From positions 1 to 13,685 of the forward strand of contig WFSR01000075.1 of NCBI GenBank assembly GCA_015485895.1: DNA of 13,685 nt. The letters are read 5' to 3'. The notes beneath the pieces were generated by a model. It searched no databases and had not been told where the DNA came from. It saw only the letters and a list, made by a program, of their open reading frames with translations. How positions within the stretch are numbered: position 1 is the stretch's first letter; each line of letters opens with the position of its first letter. A program made the position numbers and the translations under genes. The stretch comes from Candidatus Microgenomates bacterium (GTDB lineage Bacteria > Patescibacteriota > Microgenomatia > UBA12405 > UBA6130). Of this stretch, positions 1 to 5,547 are shown piece after piece.

Positions 1-2
1 AC

Positions 3-18
3 TCCGCCAGTTGGCGGA
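3..18. repeat. Perfect GC-rich palindrome
   Basis: Seven-base arms TCCGCCA and TGGCGGA enclose the dinucleotide GT. It stands at the very edge of the window, so the element may continue to the left. There is no T-run after it on the plus strand, so it does not look like a plus-strand terminator. Confidence 0.6.
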
Positions 19-28
19 ACGTCGGGGG

Positions 29-95
29 GTTCAGGATCTCCAGCTGGATGTTGTATCAATAATGGTGGTTGCCCATCCAGCTGAAGATGCTGAAC
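29..95. repeat. Long inverted repeat, 22-base arms
   Basis: Bases 29-50 pair with bases 74-95 with only two mismatches (35:89 and 40:84), leaving a 23-base spacer. The inner ten pairs (CAGCTGGATG at 41-50 against 74-83) are perfect. The right arm shares bases 87-94 with the small hairpin at 87-107, so the two structures exclude each other. Confidence 0.7.
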
Positions 96-107
96 TAAAT
101 TCAGCAT
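87..107. repeat. Perfect 8-bp hairpin
   Basis: Arms ATGCTGAA (87-94) and TTCAGCAT (100-107) flank the loop CTAAA. The trailing GACG resembles another copy at 488-500, where GAGGATGACG follows a different palindrome, which suggests a recurrent repeat word. Confidence 0.65.
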
Positions 108-120
108 GACGAGATAGATA

Positions 121-148
121 GAACTAGGAACTAGGTTGGAGGAACTAG
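121..148. repeat. GAACTAG short tandem word
   Basis: The heptamer GAACTAG occurs at 121-127, immediately again at 128-134, and a third time at 142-148 after a seven-base gap. It has no visible partner elsewhere in the window. Confidence 0.5.
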
Positions 149-180
149 GAATAATAAAGCACCAAATCACAAATTCCAAA

Positions 181-198
181 CCCTGACGTTTATCGGGG
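181..198. repeat. Small hairpin CCCTGA/TCGGGG
   Basis: Bases 181-186 pair with 193-198 (one T-G wobble) around the loop CGTTTA. It separates two AT-rich segments that both contain ACCAAAT-type words (159-180 and 203-228). Confidence 0.45.
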
Positions 199-203
199 TG
201 GGC

Positions 204-273
204 AATACCAAATACCAAATACTAAAACACAGAAGCCTAAGACTGTCTTGTTTTGAATTTTGGTAATTTGAAT
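204..273. repeat. AT-rich imperfect inverted repeat
   Basis: The plus-strand words at 204-227 (AATACCAAATACCAAAT type) are roughly complementary to 249-273 (TTTTGAATTTTGGT type), with a spacer of about 20 bases. Pairing is imperfect and low-complexity, so some of the match may be compositional. The right half recurs at 448-469. Confidence 0.4.
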
Positions 274-280
274 TTTGCCT
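258..280 (+). repeat. Direct repeat copy 1
   Basis: TTTTGGTAATTTGAATT followed by TTGCCT matches 448-469 except for one substitution and one extra T. Copy 2 lies 190 bases downstream. Both copies end at a G/C-rich palindrome-like segment, which suggests that a composite unit was duplicated. Confidence 0.5.
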
Positions 281-338
281 CTACCATCTGCTGGCCGGCA
301 AATAGCAAAATTAGGTACAAAACCATTATGAAATACCC

Positions 339-383
339 AGGTGCCAACCTAATCCACCTCGGAGGTGGTCTAGGTTGACACCT
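339..383. repeat. Near-loopless long palindrome
   Basis: The arms are centred on base 361. CCACCTC at 354-360 pairs with GAGGTGG at 362-368, then, past a two-base mismatch, 345-351 pairs with 371-377, and past one further mismatch 339-343 pairs with 379-383. About 19 of 22 pairs match. A near-zero loop favours a DNA-level palindrome over an RNA hairpin, although an RNA form with a slightly opened loop would be very stable. Confidence 0.7.
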
Positions 384-433
384 AGGGAAATTACCCAGAG
401 ATTACCCAAAAAGTGTCTTGCTTATCTTGAAAT

Positions 434-453
434 CCAAAACCATTTTGTTTTGG
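434..453. repeat. Small hairpin CCAAAAC/GTTTTGG
   Basis: Seven-base arms at 434-440 and 447-453 enclose a six-base loop. It overlaps the start of direct-repeat copy 2 at 448. Confidence 0.4.
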
Positions 454-469
454 TCATTTGAATTTGCCT
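448..469 (+). repeat. Direct repeat copy 2
   Basis: Second copy of the 258-280 word, with C for A at one position and one T fewer. It runs straight into the palindrome at 463-488. Confidence 0.5.
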
Positions 470-488
470 GCCTGCGTGGGTAGGCAAA
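463..488. repeat. 10-bp hairpin TTTGCCTGCC/GGTAGGCAAA
   Basis: Bases 463-472 pair with 479-488, with one G-T wobble, around a six-base loop. No T-run follows on either strand, so a terminator role for the gene ending at 559 is not supported. Confidence 0.55.
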
Positions 489-558
489 CTGAGGATGACG
501 GGGTATTGATAACTATTTGGTAGAGGATGAGGATATTTATTTGATTGACACTTGACAG

Positions 559-1995
559 CTAGCGAAATGACATCCCAAGACTGTGCCAGCGATCGGGAAG
601 ACGATGATAAATGCTATCAGGTACGAGATTTTGGTGAATAAGATAATAGTGCTGCTCTAAAAATTGGTCTAAGGCTGGCCAGTCGCGTGTCTCGCTAGCC
701 ATTTTAACGATAATTGCCGGTGGCTGGCGGCGGAGGGCTTGAGAGGTGGCGGCAAAGCCGTTGTAGTCATAAATATGATAATTGACTGTATAGCGACCAG
801 CTGGGGGATGGCGGCTGAGAGCATAGACGCAGGCGGCATCGCCCCAAATGAAAATGGGTTGATTGTCGGGAACTGTCCGGCGGATAAATTGGGCTAAGCG
901 GTAGTTATTTTGTACCCGCTTGCCCCAAAAAGAGAGATACTGCCGTTGAGTTTGTTGACCGGTAAGGTAACGGAAAAAATTTTGGTAAAAAGGTACTTGA
1001 GGATACCACCAAAAATGGAAGGAAAACCAACTAACGAGAAAGAGAACAATTGCTAAAGAAGGAAGGGGCCATTCCTTTTTGGGTTGGAAAAAACAGCCCG
1101 AAAGGAGAATAAATGAAGGTAGTGCTTCCCATAAATAGTGGGGATAAGGTCGGCCGGCTAATAAAGCGCCAAAAAGGGCCCAGAGGAACCAACTAGCGCC
1201 AAGAAGGCAAAATGGTCGATGATGTTGGCGGCGAAGATAAAGCCCTCCCCAAAGAAAGAAAAGAATGATAATGCGAAGAATGAGCCCCCAATAGCTATGA
1301 TTCCAACTAGCTAGGTAACCTATATTTTGGAGGAGAGCCGAGCGAAGGTAAGGCGTAAAACCGCCGTGGATGGCAAAATGCAGAAGAGAAAGTAATATAG
1401 GCAGACCAACTCCGCTTAGAAGTGGCCAGAGTAACCGCCGGCGTGGATTGGGGAATAGCCAAAAAAACGCTAGAATAATACCAAGAATGTCAAATCCAGC
1501 CGGTGCTTTAAAAAGAATACCTAAGCTGAAGCAAAGGCCAATAAGGAAAGCGGAGGTGACTGTTAGATTAGTTCTCTTTTTCCAGAGAATGAAAGTAGCT
1601 AGTAAAATAGGCAGCATCATAAAAATCTCGCCGTTAGCGATCCGTGCTTCGAATATGAAAGCTAGGAGGACGCCAGCAATGAGAATAATAAGACTTTTGC
1701 GAGCTGGGACTATTTCTTTGAGAAAAAAGTAGAGGAGGGTAAATTGGCTGATGATAGCAACTACTCCAAAAAGTTGGAAAAGCCAAAGGTGGCCAAAACT
1801 GGCCGCCGCTACGAGGTAGATAAGAGGGGGCTTGTTATCGTGGATGTCACGGTAAAGAGTGGCACCATGGCGGAGGGCATTGCCGATAGTAAGATAAATA
1901 CACTCGTCGCCGTACTGAAAGGGAATAAAGATGGCAGGGATGAGCAAGAGTGTAAGTAGGGAAAGCACTATAAAAAGAGGAGCGTATTTCTTCAT
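559..1995 (-). CDS. GT39/ArnT-like GT-C membrane glycosyltransferase
   Basis: This 478-residue polytopic protein should transfer a sugar from a polyprenyl-phosphate donor to an acceptor outside the membrane. The N-terminal part has the family layout: a first helix, then the periplasmic-loop acidic pair D30-E31 in YGDECIYL, then YRDIHDNKPPLIY at 48-60, a signature of PMT_2/ArnT-like enzymes (catalytic Asp, conserved DxKPP). E123 (NGEIFMML) and K163 (LFKAPAGF) sit where the family keeps an acidic residue and a Lys. About ten hydrophobic helices follow, then a soluble C-terminal part from about 340 to 478 (YRLAQFIRR, FIWGDAACVY). It lies 66 bases behind rpsT on the same strand but has its own promoter (TTGCCA, 17 bases, TATTAT). 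No Shine-Dalgarno sequence stands at normal distance. The family is secure; sugar and acceptor are unknown. Confidence 0.85.
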   Translation of the reverse strand: MKKYAPLFIVLSLLTLLLIPAIFIPFQYGDECIYLTIGNALRHGATLYRDIHDNKPPLIYLVAAASFGHLWLFQLFGVVAIISQFTLLYFFLKEIVPARKSLIILIAGVLLAFIFEARIANGEIFMMLPILLATFILWKKRTNLTVTSAFLIGLCFSLGILFKAPAGFDILGIILAFFWLFPNPRRRLLWPLLSGVGLPILLSLLHFAIHGGFTPYLRSALLQNIGYLASWNHSYWGLILRIIILFFLWGGLYLRRQHHRPFCLLGASWFLWALFGALLAGRPYPHYLWEALPSFILLSGCFFQPKKEWPLPSLAIVLFLVSWFSFHFWWYPQVPFYQNFFRYLTGQQTQRQYLSFWGKRVQNNYRLAQFIRRTVPDNQPIFIWGDAACVYALSRHPPAGRYTVNYHIYDYNGFAATSQALRRQPPAIIVKMASETRDWPALDQFLEQHYYLIHQNLVPDSIYHRLPDRWHSLGMSFR

Positions 1996-2005
1996 CTCTC
2001 AAATA

Positions 2006-2034
2006 ATAATAAGGGAAAAATTATTCTTTGGCAA
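2006..2034 (-). promoter_or_regulatory. Promoter of the GT39-like gene
   Basis: On the minus strand TTGCCA (2029-2034) is separated by 17 bases from TATTAT (2006-2011); each hexamer is one base off the sigma-70 consensus. The -10 box ends ten bases before the ATG at 1995, which predicts a leader of about four bases. Confidence 0.55.
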
Positions 2035-2061
2035 TAGCGACTCTTACTTTCAATTGAGAGG

Positions 2062-2313
2062 CTAATTGCTTTTTTTACTTTGGTAGGCCAAGCGGGCAAG
2101 TTTACTTTTTAAATGCCGGGCTTTGTTGGGATGGATGAGATGATGTTTGCGGGCAATATCAATAATTTTATAAGAAGCAGCAAGGGTACCCGGCTTACTT
2201 TGTTTTGTGGCTACTTTAATTGTGCTCTTCAGGCGCCGTTCAATACGGACATTAATCAGATGATGTTTCCGTGATTGCCGCAGTGCCTTTTTAGCTGATT
2301 TAATAATTGGCAT
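2062..2313 (-). CDS. rpsT: Small ribosomal subunit protein bS20
   Basis: bS20 binds 16S rRNA early in assembly of the 30S subunit. The 83-residue product is slightly shorter than the usual 86-88. It has the family pattern: N-terminal IKSAKKALRQSRKHHLINVR (residues 4-23), rich in Lys/Arg/His, and a second helix with KIIDIARKHHLIHPNKA, the bS20 counterpart of the common LDKAAKKGVIHKNKA segment. The product is very basic throughout. The ATG at 2313 directly follows a promoter-like element with no room for a ribosome-binding site. It is divergent from murJ, separated by 58 bases. Assignment is firm. Confidence 0.95.
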   Translation of the reverse strand: MPIIKSAKKALRQSRKHHLINVRIERRLKSTIKVATKQSKPGTLAASYKIIDIARKHHLIHPNKARHLKSKLARLAYQSKKSN

Positions 2314-2319
2314 GCTGCT

Positions 2320-2348
2320 ATTTTAGCAATTCGTTGTCCTCTTAGCAA
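2320..2348 (-). promoter_or_regulatory. rpsT: rpsT promoter, leaderless type
   Basis: On the minus strand TTGCTA (2343-2348), a 17-base spacer and TAAAAT (2320-2325) with an extended TG at 2327-2328. Six bases separate the -10 box from the ATG, so the expected +1 is the A of the start codon at 2313. Confidence 0.6.
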
Positions 2349-2362
2349 GGGCATGCTATCCT
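2334..2362 (+). promoter_or_regulatory. murJ: murJ promoter, near-leaderless
   Basis: TTGTCC (2334-2339), a 17-base spacer and TATCCT (2357-2362) with an extended TG at 2354-2355. The expected start of transcription is near 2369, three bases before the ATG. The -35 regions of this promoter and of the rpsT promoter overlap on opposite strands, so the two polymerases should compete. Confidence 0.5.
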
Positions 2363-2371
2363 ACAAAGGAA

Positions 2372-3988
2372 ATGCCTTATAGAGTTAAGTTATCCTTGCG
2401 ACATCTTTGGCGGCGGCAAAAGACAGTTACAGCAGCAGCAGCCATTCTTTTAGCTACCTTTACTGTTTCGATGCTCCTTGGCCTCTGGCGCGATCGTTTG
2501 CTTTACGCTACTTTTTATGCTTGTTGTGCTTCTCAGCTAGATGTTTACAATGCTGCGTTTAAGATCCCCGATTTTCTCTTTGCTCTTTTGGTCAGTGGGT
2601 CATTAGCGGCTGCTTTTATTCCCGTTTTTACCGCTACCTGGCTTAGAAGTCATCGGCGAGCTTATGCTTTAGCGACAGATCTAATTTTATTCTTAGGATT
2701 ATTGTTTTTCTCCTTAGGGGGCTTGATTTATGTTTTTGCTTTCCCATTGGCGCACCTTTTAGCTCCAGGTTTTACCCAGGATCAAATTTCCTTGATGGCT
2801 CGGCTTCTTCGTTTAATGCTGGTAGGGCAAGGTTTTTTTCTTTTAAGCAGTTTGACTACCGGAGTGCTTCAAGCCCGCCGCCGATTTATTTTTCCAGCTC
2901 TGGCGCCAATTTTTTACAATTTAGCGATTATTTTAGCTATCTTGCTCTGGGCGCCTTCTCTAGGTATAGAGGCACCAGTGTTAGGGGTTGTTATTGGTGC
3001 TGTAGGCCACTGGCTGATTCAGGTGCCGGCTCTTTTCAAAACAGGCTTTTATTTTACCCGACCACGGTTATTGTGGAGTCCGGAAATCAAGAAGGTTTTT
3101 ACCTTGATGCTGCCTCGGGCAGTAGCCTTGGTGCTAAATGAATTAGCTGAGGCGTTGGCTATTTTTCTAGCAAGTGCGTTACCGGCCGGTAGTTTGTCTT
3201 TATTTTATCTTTCCCAACATCTTTATGCTATCCCGGTGCGCCTCTTTGGCATTACCCTGGGGCAGGCAGTTCTACCCTCCTTTTCAACTTTGATAGCCCG
3301 TCGTCGTCGTCAAGCATTTAGGGATCGTTTTTTAAAAGCTTTTCATCTGGTTTTTTATTTGACTTCGTTTGTAACGGTAATGATGTTAGTGCTCCGGTTG
3401 CAGTTAGTTCGTTTGCTTTTCGGTAGCCGCCGATTTCCTTGGTCAGCTACAATCATTACCGGCCGGCTACTAGCTTTTTTAGCGCCAGCTATCCTAGCTC
3501 AGGCCGGTATTCAAATTTTAGTGAGAGTGTTTTATGCTTGGCAAGATACAAAGACAACTTCACTGGCTGCTTTCTGGGCGTTAGTAGTTAATGTCTTGGT
3601 AAGCGTTTTGGGAATTTACTATTTCCATTGGGGGATTTATGCCATTGTTTTAGCTATTTCGTTGGCTAGCATTTTCCAGTTTGCTATTCTTTTTTCAATT
3701 TTGACAGCTCGCTTGAATCACTGGCGGGAAGAAGCACAGATTAATGGGGTATTTTTTAGCCGCCTTTTAGCCATCAATTTGCTAGCTGGTTTTGTCACCT
3801 GGGGATTGATGCATTTTCTCGACAGTTTCGTGTTTGATACTCAACGGGTTTTTGGCCTATTTTTGCTAACGAGTTTTTCATTTTTAGGGGGAACGTTAGT
3901 TTATATCATTCTTTCTTGGTGGTTTCGTATTTTTGACTTTTTTGCACCTGCCTGGCATCGCTTTTTAGCAAAATTCAATGTTTTTTGA
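2372..3988 (+). CDS. murJ: MurJ/MviN-family lipid II flippase
   Basis: MurJ exports lipid-linked peptidoglycan precursor. The 538-residue product has about 14 membrane segments and the typical MurJ start: LLGLWRDRLLYATF (36-49), D57 in SQLDVYNAAFKIPDFLF, then SGSLAAAFIPVF (75-86). Further family blocks are APGF (131-134), LTTGVLQARRRFIFPALAPI (161-180) and LFGITLGQAVLPSFSTL (291-307). By eye, R40-D41 and D57 match E. coli MurJ R24-D25 and D39, whereas the position of E. coli R18 is Met34 and that of R270 is His283 (SQHLYAIP). A Lys/Arg-rich N-terminal extension of about 16 residues precedes the first helix. AAAGGA at 2365-2370 ends one base before the ATG, too close for a normal ribosome-binding site. 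A related polysaccharide flippase role is the alternative. Confidence 0.88.
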   Translation: MPYRVKLSLRHLWRRQKTVTAAAAILLATFTVSMLLGLWRDRLLYATFYACCASQLDVYNAAFKIPDFLFALLVSGSLAAAFIPVFTATWLRSHRRAYALATDLILFLGLLFFSLGGLIYVFAFPLAHLLAPGFTQDQISLMARLLRLMLVGQGFFLLSSLTTGVLQARRRFIFPALAPIFYNLAIILAILLWAPSLGIEAPVLGVVIGAVGHWLIQVPALFKTGFYFTRPRLLWSPEIKKVFTLMLPRAVALVLNELAEALAIFLASALPAGSLSLFYLSQHLYAIPVRLFGITLGQAVLPSFSTLIARRRRQAFRDRFLKAFHLVFYLTSFVTVMMLVLRLQLVRLLFGSRRFPWSATIITGRLLAFLAPAILAQAGIQILVRVFYAWQDTKTTSLAAFWALVVNVLVSVLGIYYFHWGIYAIVLAISLASIFQFAILFSILTARLNHWREEAQINGVFFSRLLAINLLAGFVTWGLMHFLDSFVFDTQRVFGLFLLTSFSFLGGTLVYIILSWWFRIFDFFAPAWHRFLAKFNVF

Positions 3989-4014
3989 CATCTTTTTCGG
4001 TTTTAGCCTATACT
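3985..4014 (+). promoter_or_regulatory. Promoter of the pilN-like operon
   Basis: TTGACA, a perfect -35 hexamer at 3985-3990, is followed after 18 bases by TATACT at 4009-4014 (one base off consensus). The -35 box overlaps the murJ stop codon. The -10 box ends six bases before the GTG at 4021, so transcription should begin at that codon. This is the strongest promoter in the window. Confidence 0.65.
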
Positions 4015-4020
4015 GAGGAT

Positions 4021-4578
4021 GTGAAGAAGCAAATTTCTTTACTCCAAAAAGGGACTACGGGAGTTTTATTTGTCCAACGTTTAACTGATTGGTTAACTAC
4101 TGTTGGCCGTGCCATTCTCCTTTTTGTGGAACTGATAGTGTTCTTAGCCTTCTTTTCGCGTTTTTGGCTTGATGCTCGTAATAATGATCTAGCCCAATTG
4201 GTTCGGCAACGGCGGGCTATTTTGACATCGCTGATGAGCTTTGAAAACGACTTCCGTTTACTAACCGCTAGGTTACAACAGACTAAGGATATTCTCAAGA
4301 AGGAACAAGAGCCACTTACCAATTCACTGGATGATTTAGCCACCCAATTGCCGCCCAATATAAGTTTTCGTAGTTTTACCTTACATTCCATTAAAGGCCA
4401 GCAAAGAATATATCTGGCTCTAAATGTTACCACTCCCGAGGCGTTAGCACTTTTCCTCAATCGTTTGGCACGAGATCCCCAGGTGGTTAAAGTGGAAATG
4501 GGCCGGGCTGAAAAAAACAGTCTGGAAACAGGAACAGTGCTTAGTTTAGTGGTGGAAATGAAAAATAAGAGTAAATGA
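4021..4578 (+). CDS. pilN: PilN-like type IV pilus assembly protein
   Basis: PilN is an inner-membrane component of type IV pilus and type II secretion machines that pairs with PilO and binds cytoplasmic PilM. The 185-residue product has a short cytoplasmic N-terminus (KKQISLLQKG), one membrane helix at about 29-47, a coiled-coil-like stretch at about 50-100 (QRRAILTSLMSFENDFRLLT), and a C-terminal fold opening with LPPNISFRSFTL (110-121) and containing YLALNVTTPEALALFLNRLA (131-150), a good match to PilN. I start at GTG 4021: the frame also opens at a TTG at 3985, but that TTG is the -35 box of the promoter. The next gene overlaps by four bases (ATGA). No pilM, pilB, pilC or pilQ lies in the window. 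Confidence 0.7.
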   Translation: MKKQISLLQKGTTGVLFVQRLTDWLTTVGRAILLFVELIVFLAFFSRFWLDARNNDLAQLVRQRRAILTSLMSFENDFRLLTARLQQTKDILKKEQEPLTNSLDDLATQLPPNISFRSFTLHSIKGQQRIYLALNVTTPEALALFLNRLARDPQVVKVEMGRAEKNSLETGTVLSLVVEMKNKSK

Positions 4579-5279
4579 ACTTGATGAAGAAGAAACTGCT
4601 AGCGACATGGCTTTCGAAATGTAAACAGGAGATAAGTCGGTGGGAACAAAACTTTTGGGCGTGGGTTAAAAACAACCCAGAATTGCGCTTTTTAGTAGAA
4701 GGTGAAAAAGGTTGGCACATCTTGGAAGCTTTCTTGACGCTGTTTCTACTTCTTTTTTTACTTATTTTTGCTCTTCGCCCTACTGTCTTAGCAATCAGCC
4801 AATTGATGGGGGAAATAAAGGCACGCCAACATTTATCTCGGCGGATGGAGCACAAAATTAATGATTTGACTCAGGCACAAAGTGTTTATTTTGATTTTGA
4901 GAATAATATTGCCCTTTTGGATGCTTATTATCCTGAAGGGTTGCATTTTAAACAAGGGGCATTGCAGCTTTTGGGTGAGGCTTTGGAGAATAATTTGGAA
5001 ATAGAGGGTATATCTTTAAAAGGATGGCAATTACCGAAAAAAACTACGATTGATGGCAAGTTAGGTTTTCATCTTTCGGTGAAAGGGCAGTATGAAGATA
5101 TAAAAAATTTTTTAAAAGGGCTTTATCAGGTGCGACGGGCAATTTGGGTAGAGACTTATACTTTAGCCCCGGCAAAAACACGGCTGGGCGAGGCTAATAA
5201 ATCTTTGTTAGAATTAAATATAGACGGTTATTTTTTATTCTTTTCACCCACCAGTGGTAACAGTAAAACACGGCGTTGA
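4575..5279 (+). CDS. pilO: PilO-like type IV pilus assembly protein
   Basis: PilO heterodimerises with PilN in the inner membrane and aligns the pilus platform. The 234-residue product has an amphipathic N-terminus, one membrane helix at about 49-68 (ILEAFLTLFLLLFLLIFALR), a coiled coil at about 72-110 (SQLMGEIKARQHLSRRMEHK), then a ferredoxin-like C-terminal domain with LLGEALENNLEIEGISL (132-148) and FHLSVKGQYEDIKNFLKGLY (165-184), as in PilO. The N-terminal 48 residues are longer than usual. The start overlaps the pilN stop (ATGA); a second Met (codon 4) at 4584 is an alternative. The order pilN-pilO is the standard order, which supports both calls. Confidence 0.65.
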   Translation: MNLMKKKLLATWLSKCKQEISRWEQNFWAWVKNNPELRFLVEGEKGWHILEAFLTLFLLLFLLIFALRPTVLAISQLMGEIKARQHLSRRMEHKINDLTQAQSVYFDFENNIALLDAYYPEGLHFKQGALQLLGEALENNLEIEGISLKGWQLPKKTTIDGKLGFHLSVKGQYEDIKNFLKGLYQVRRAIWVETYTLAPAKTRLGEANKSLLELNIDGYFLFFSPTSGNSKTRR

Positions 5280-5547
5280 ACAAGAAGAGCAATTTTTGCA
5301 TCGGATGCTTTTGATCTTGACGCTTTTTCTATTTATTGTTGTTGTCGGATTAGGCTTAATGGGTTATCGTCGTTTAACTGGACAAGCAATTATTTCACAA
5401 GAGAGTGCGCTTTTGAGACCTTTTTCTCCCCATCTCTCTCGGGATGTTCTAAAAACTTTGCGCCAGAAGCATGAATTTACCCTCGGCGATGTTACTCCAT
5501 TATGGTTAGTTAAGCCGGCAACAGTCGCCAGCATACTTAAGGAATGA
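5254..5547 (+). CDS. Uncharacterised one-TM protein in pilus operon
   Basis: I do not recognise this 97-residue product. It has an acidic N-terminus (KHGVEQEEQFLHR), a single membrane helix at about 17-36, and a tail of about 60 residues (RPFSPHLSRDVLKTLRQKHE, then FTLGDVTPLWL) predicted to lie outside the membrane. It overlaps the pilO-like gene by 26 bases from a GTG start; ATG 5305 (residue 18) is an alternative start that would drop the hydrophilic N-terminus. Its position after pilN-pilO is that of pilP in classical operons, but it shows no lipoprotein signal and no PilP similarity that I can see. The stop overlaps the next start (ATGA), so cotranscription and translational coupling are likely. 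Confidence 0.6.
   Translation: MVTVKHGVEQEEQFLHRMLLILTLFLFIVVVGLGLMGYRRLTGQAIISQESALLRPFSPHLSRDVLKTLRQKHEFTLGDVTPLWLVKPATVASILKE

Larger units (their letters stand above)
1..558. other. Gene-free repeat mosaic
   Basis: No credible coding frame, tRNA or rRNA is visible in this 558-base stretch. It is built almost wholly of short inverted repeats (at 3-18, 29-95, 87-107, 181-198, 339-383, 434-453 and 463-488), a small tandem word (GAACTAG at 121, 128 and 142) and AT-rich runs of the type CAAATACCAAAT with their near-complements such as TTTTGAATTTTGGT. It lies downstream of the minus-strand glycosyltransferase that ends at 559, so it is also that gene's 3' flank. Coding DNA elsewhere in the window has no such texture. 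I infer a patchwork of dispersed, non-autonomous intergenic repeats. A structured RNA is possible but unsupported. Confidence 0.7.

Noticed and set aside
543..557. Two TTGACA words at 543-548 and 552-557 as a plus-strand promoter
   Set aside because: They point into the 3' end of a minus-strand gene and no -10 box lies at a suitable distance.
1..558. CRISPR array
   Set aside because: Repeats are short, unlike each other and irregularly spaced; no constant-length spacers and no cas genes.
463..558. Rho-independent terminator for the gene ending at 559
   Set aside because: The hairpin at 463-488 is not followed by a T-run on the minus strand and lies about 70 bases beyond the stop.
1370..1959. 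Plus-strand open frames of 120 and 71 codons inside the GT39-like gene
   Set aside because: Basic, low-information products antisense to a well-supported membrane enzyme; no motif and no promoter.
2365..2371. AAAGGA before murJ as a ribosome-binding site
   Set aside because: Only one base separates it from the ATG, too short for normal pairing with 16S rRNA, and the predicted transcript starts inside it.
3985..4020. Upstream TTG start adding 12 residues to the PilN-like protein
   Set aside because: These bases are better explained as a consensus -35/-10 promoter overlapping the murJ stop; the added residues (TSFSVLAYTEDV) do not resemble a PilN N-terminus.
4008..4855. Minus-strand open frames across the pilN/pilO-like genes
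   Set aside because: Shadow frames of the real genes; Ser/Lys/Arg-rich products without recognisable domains.
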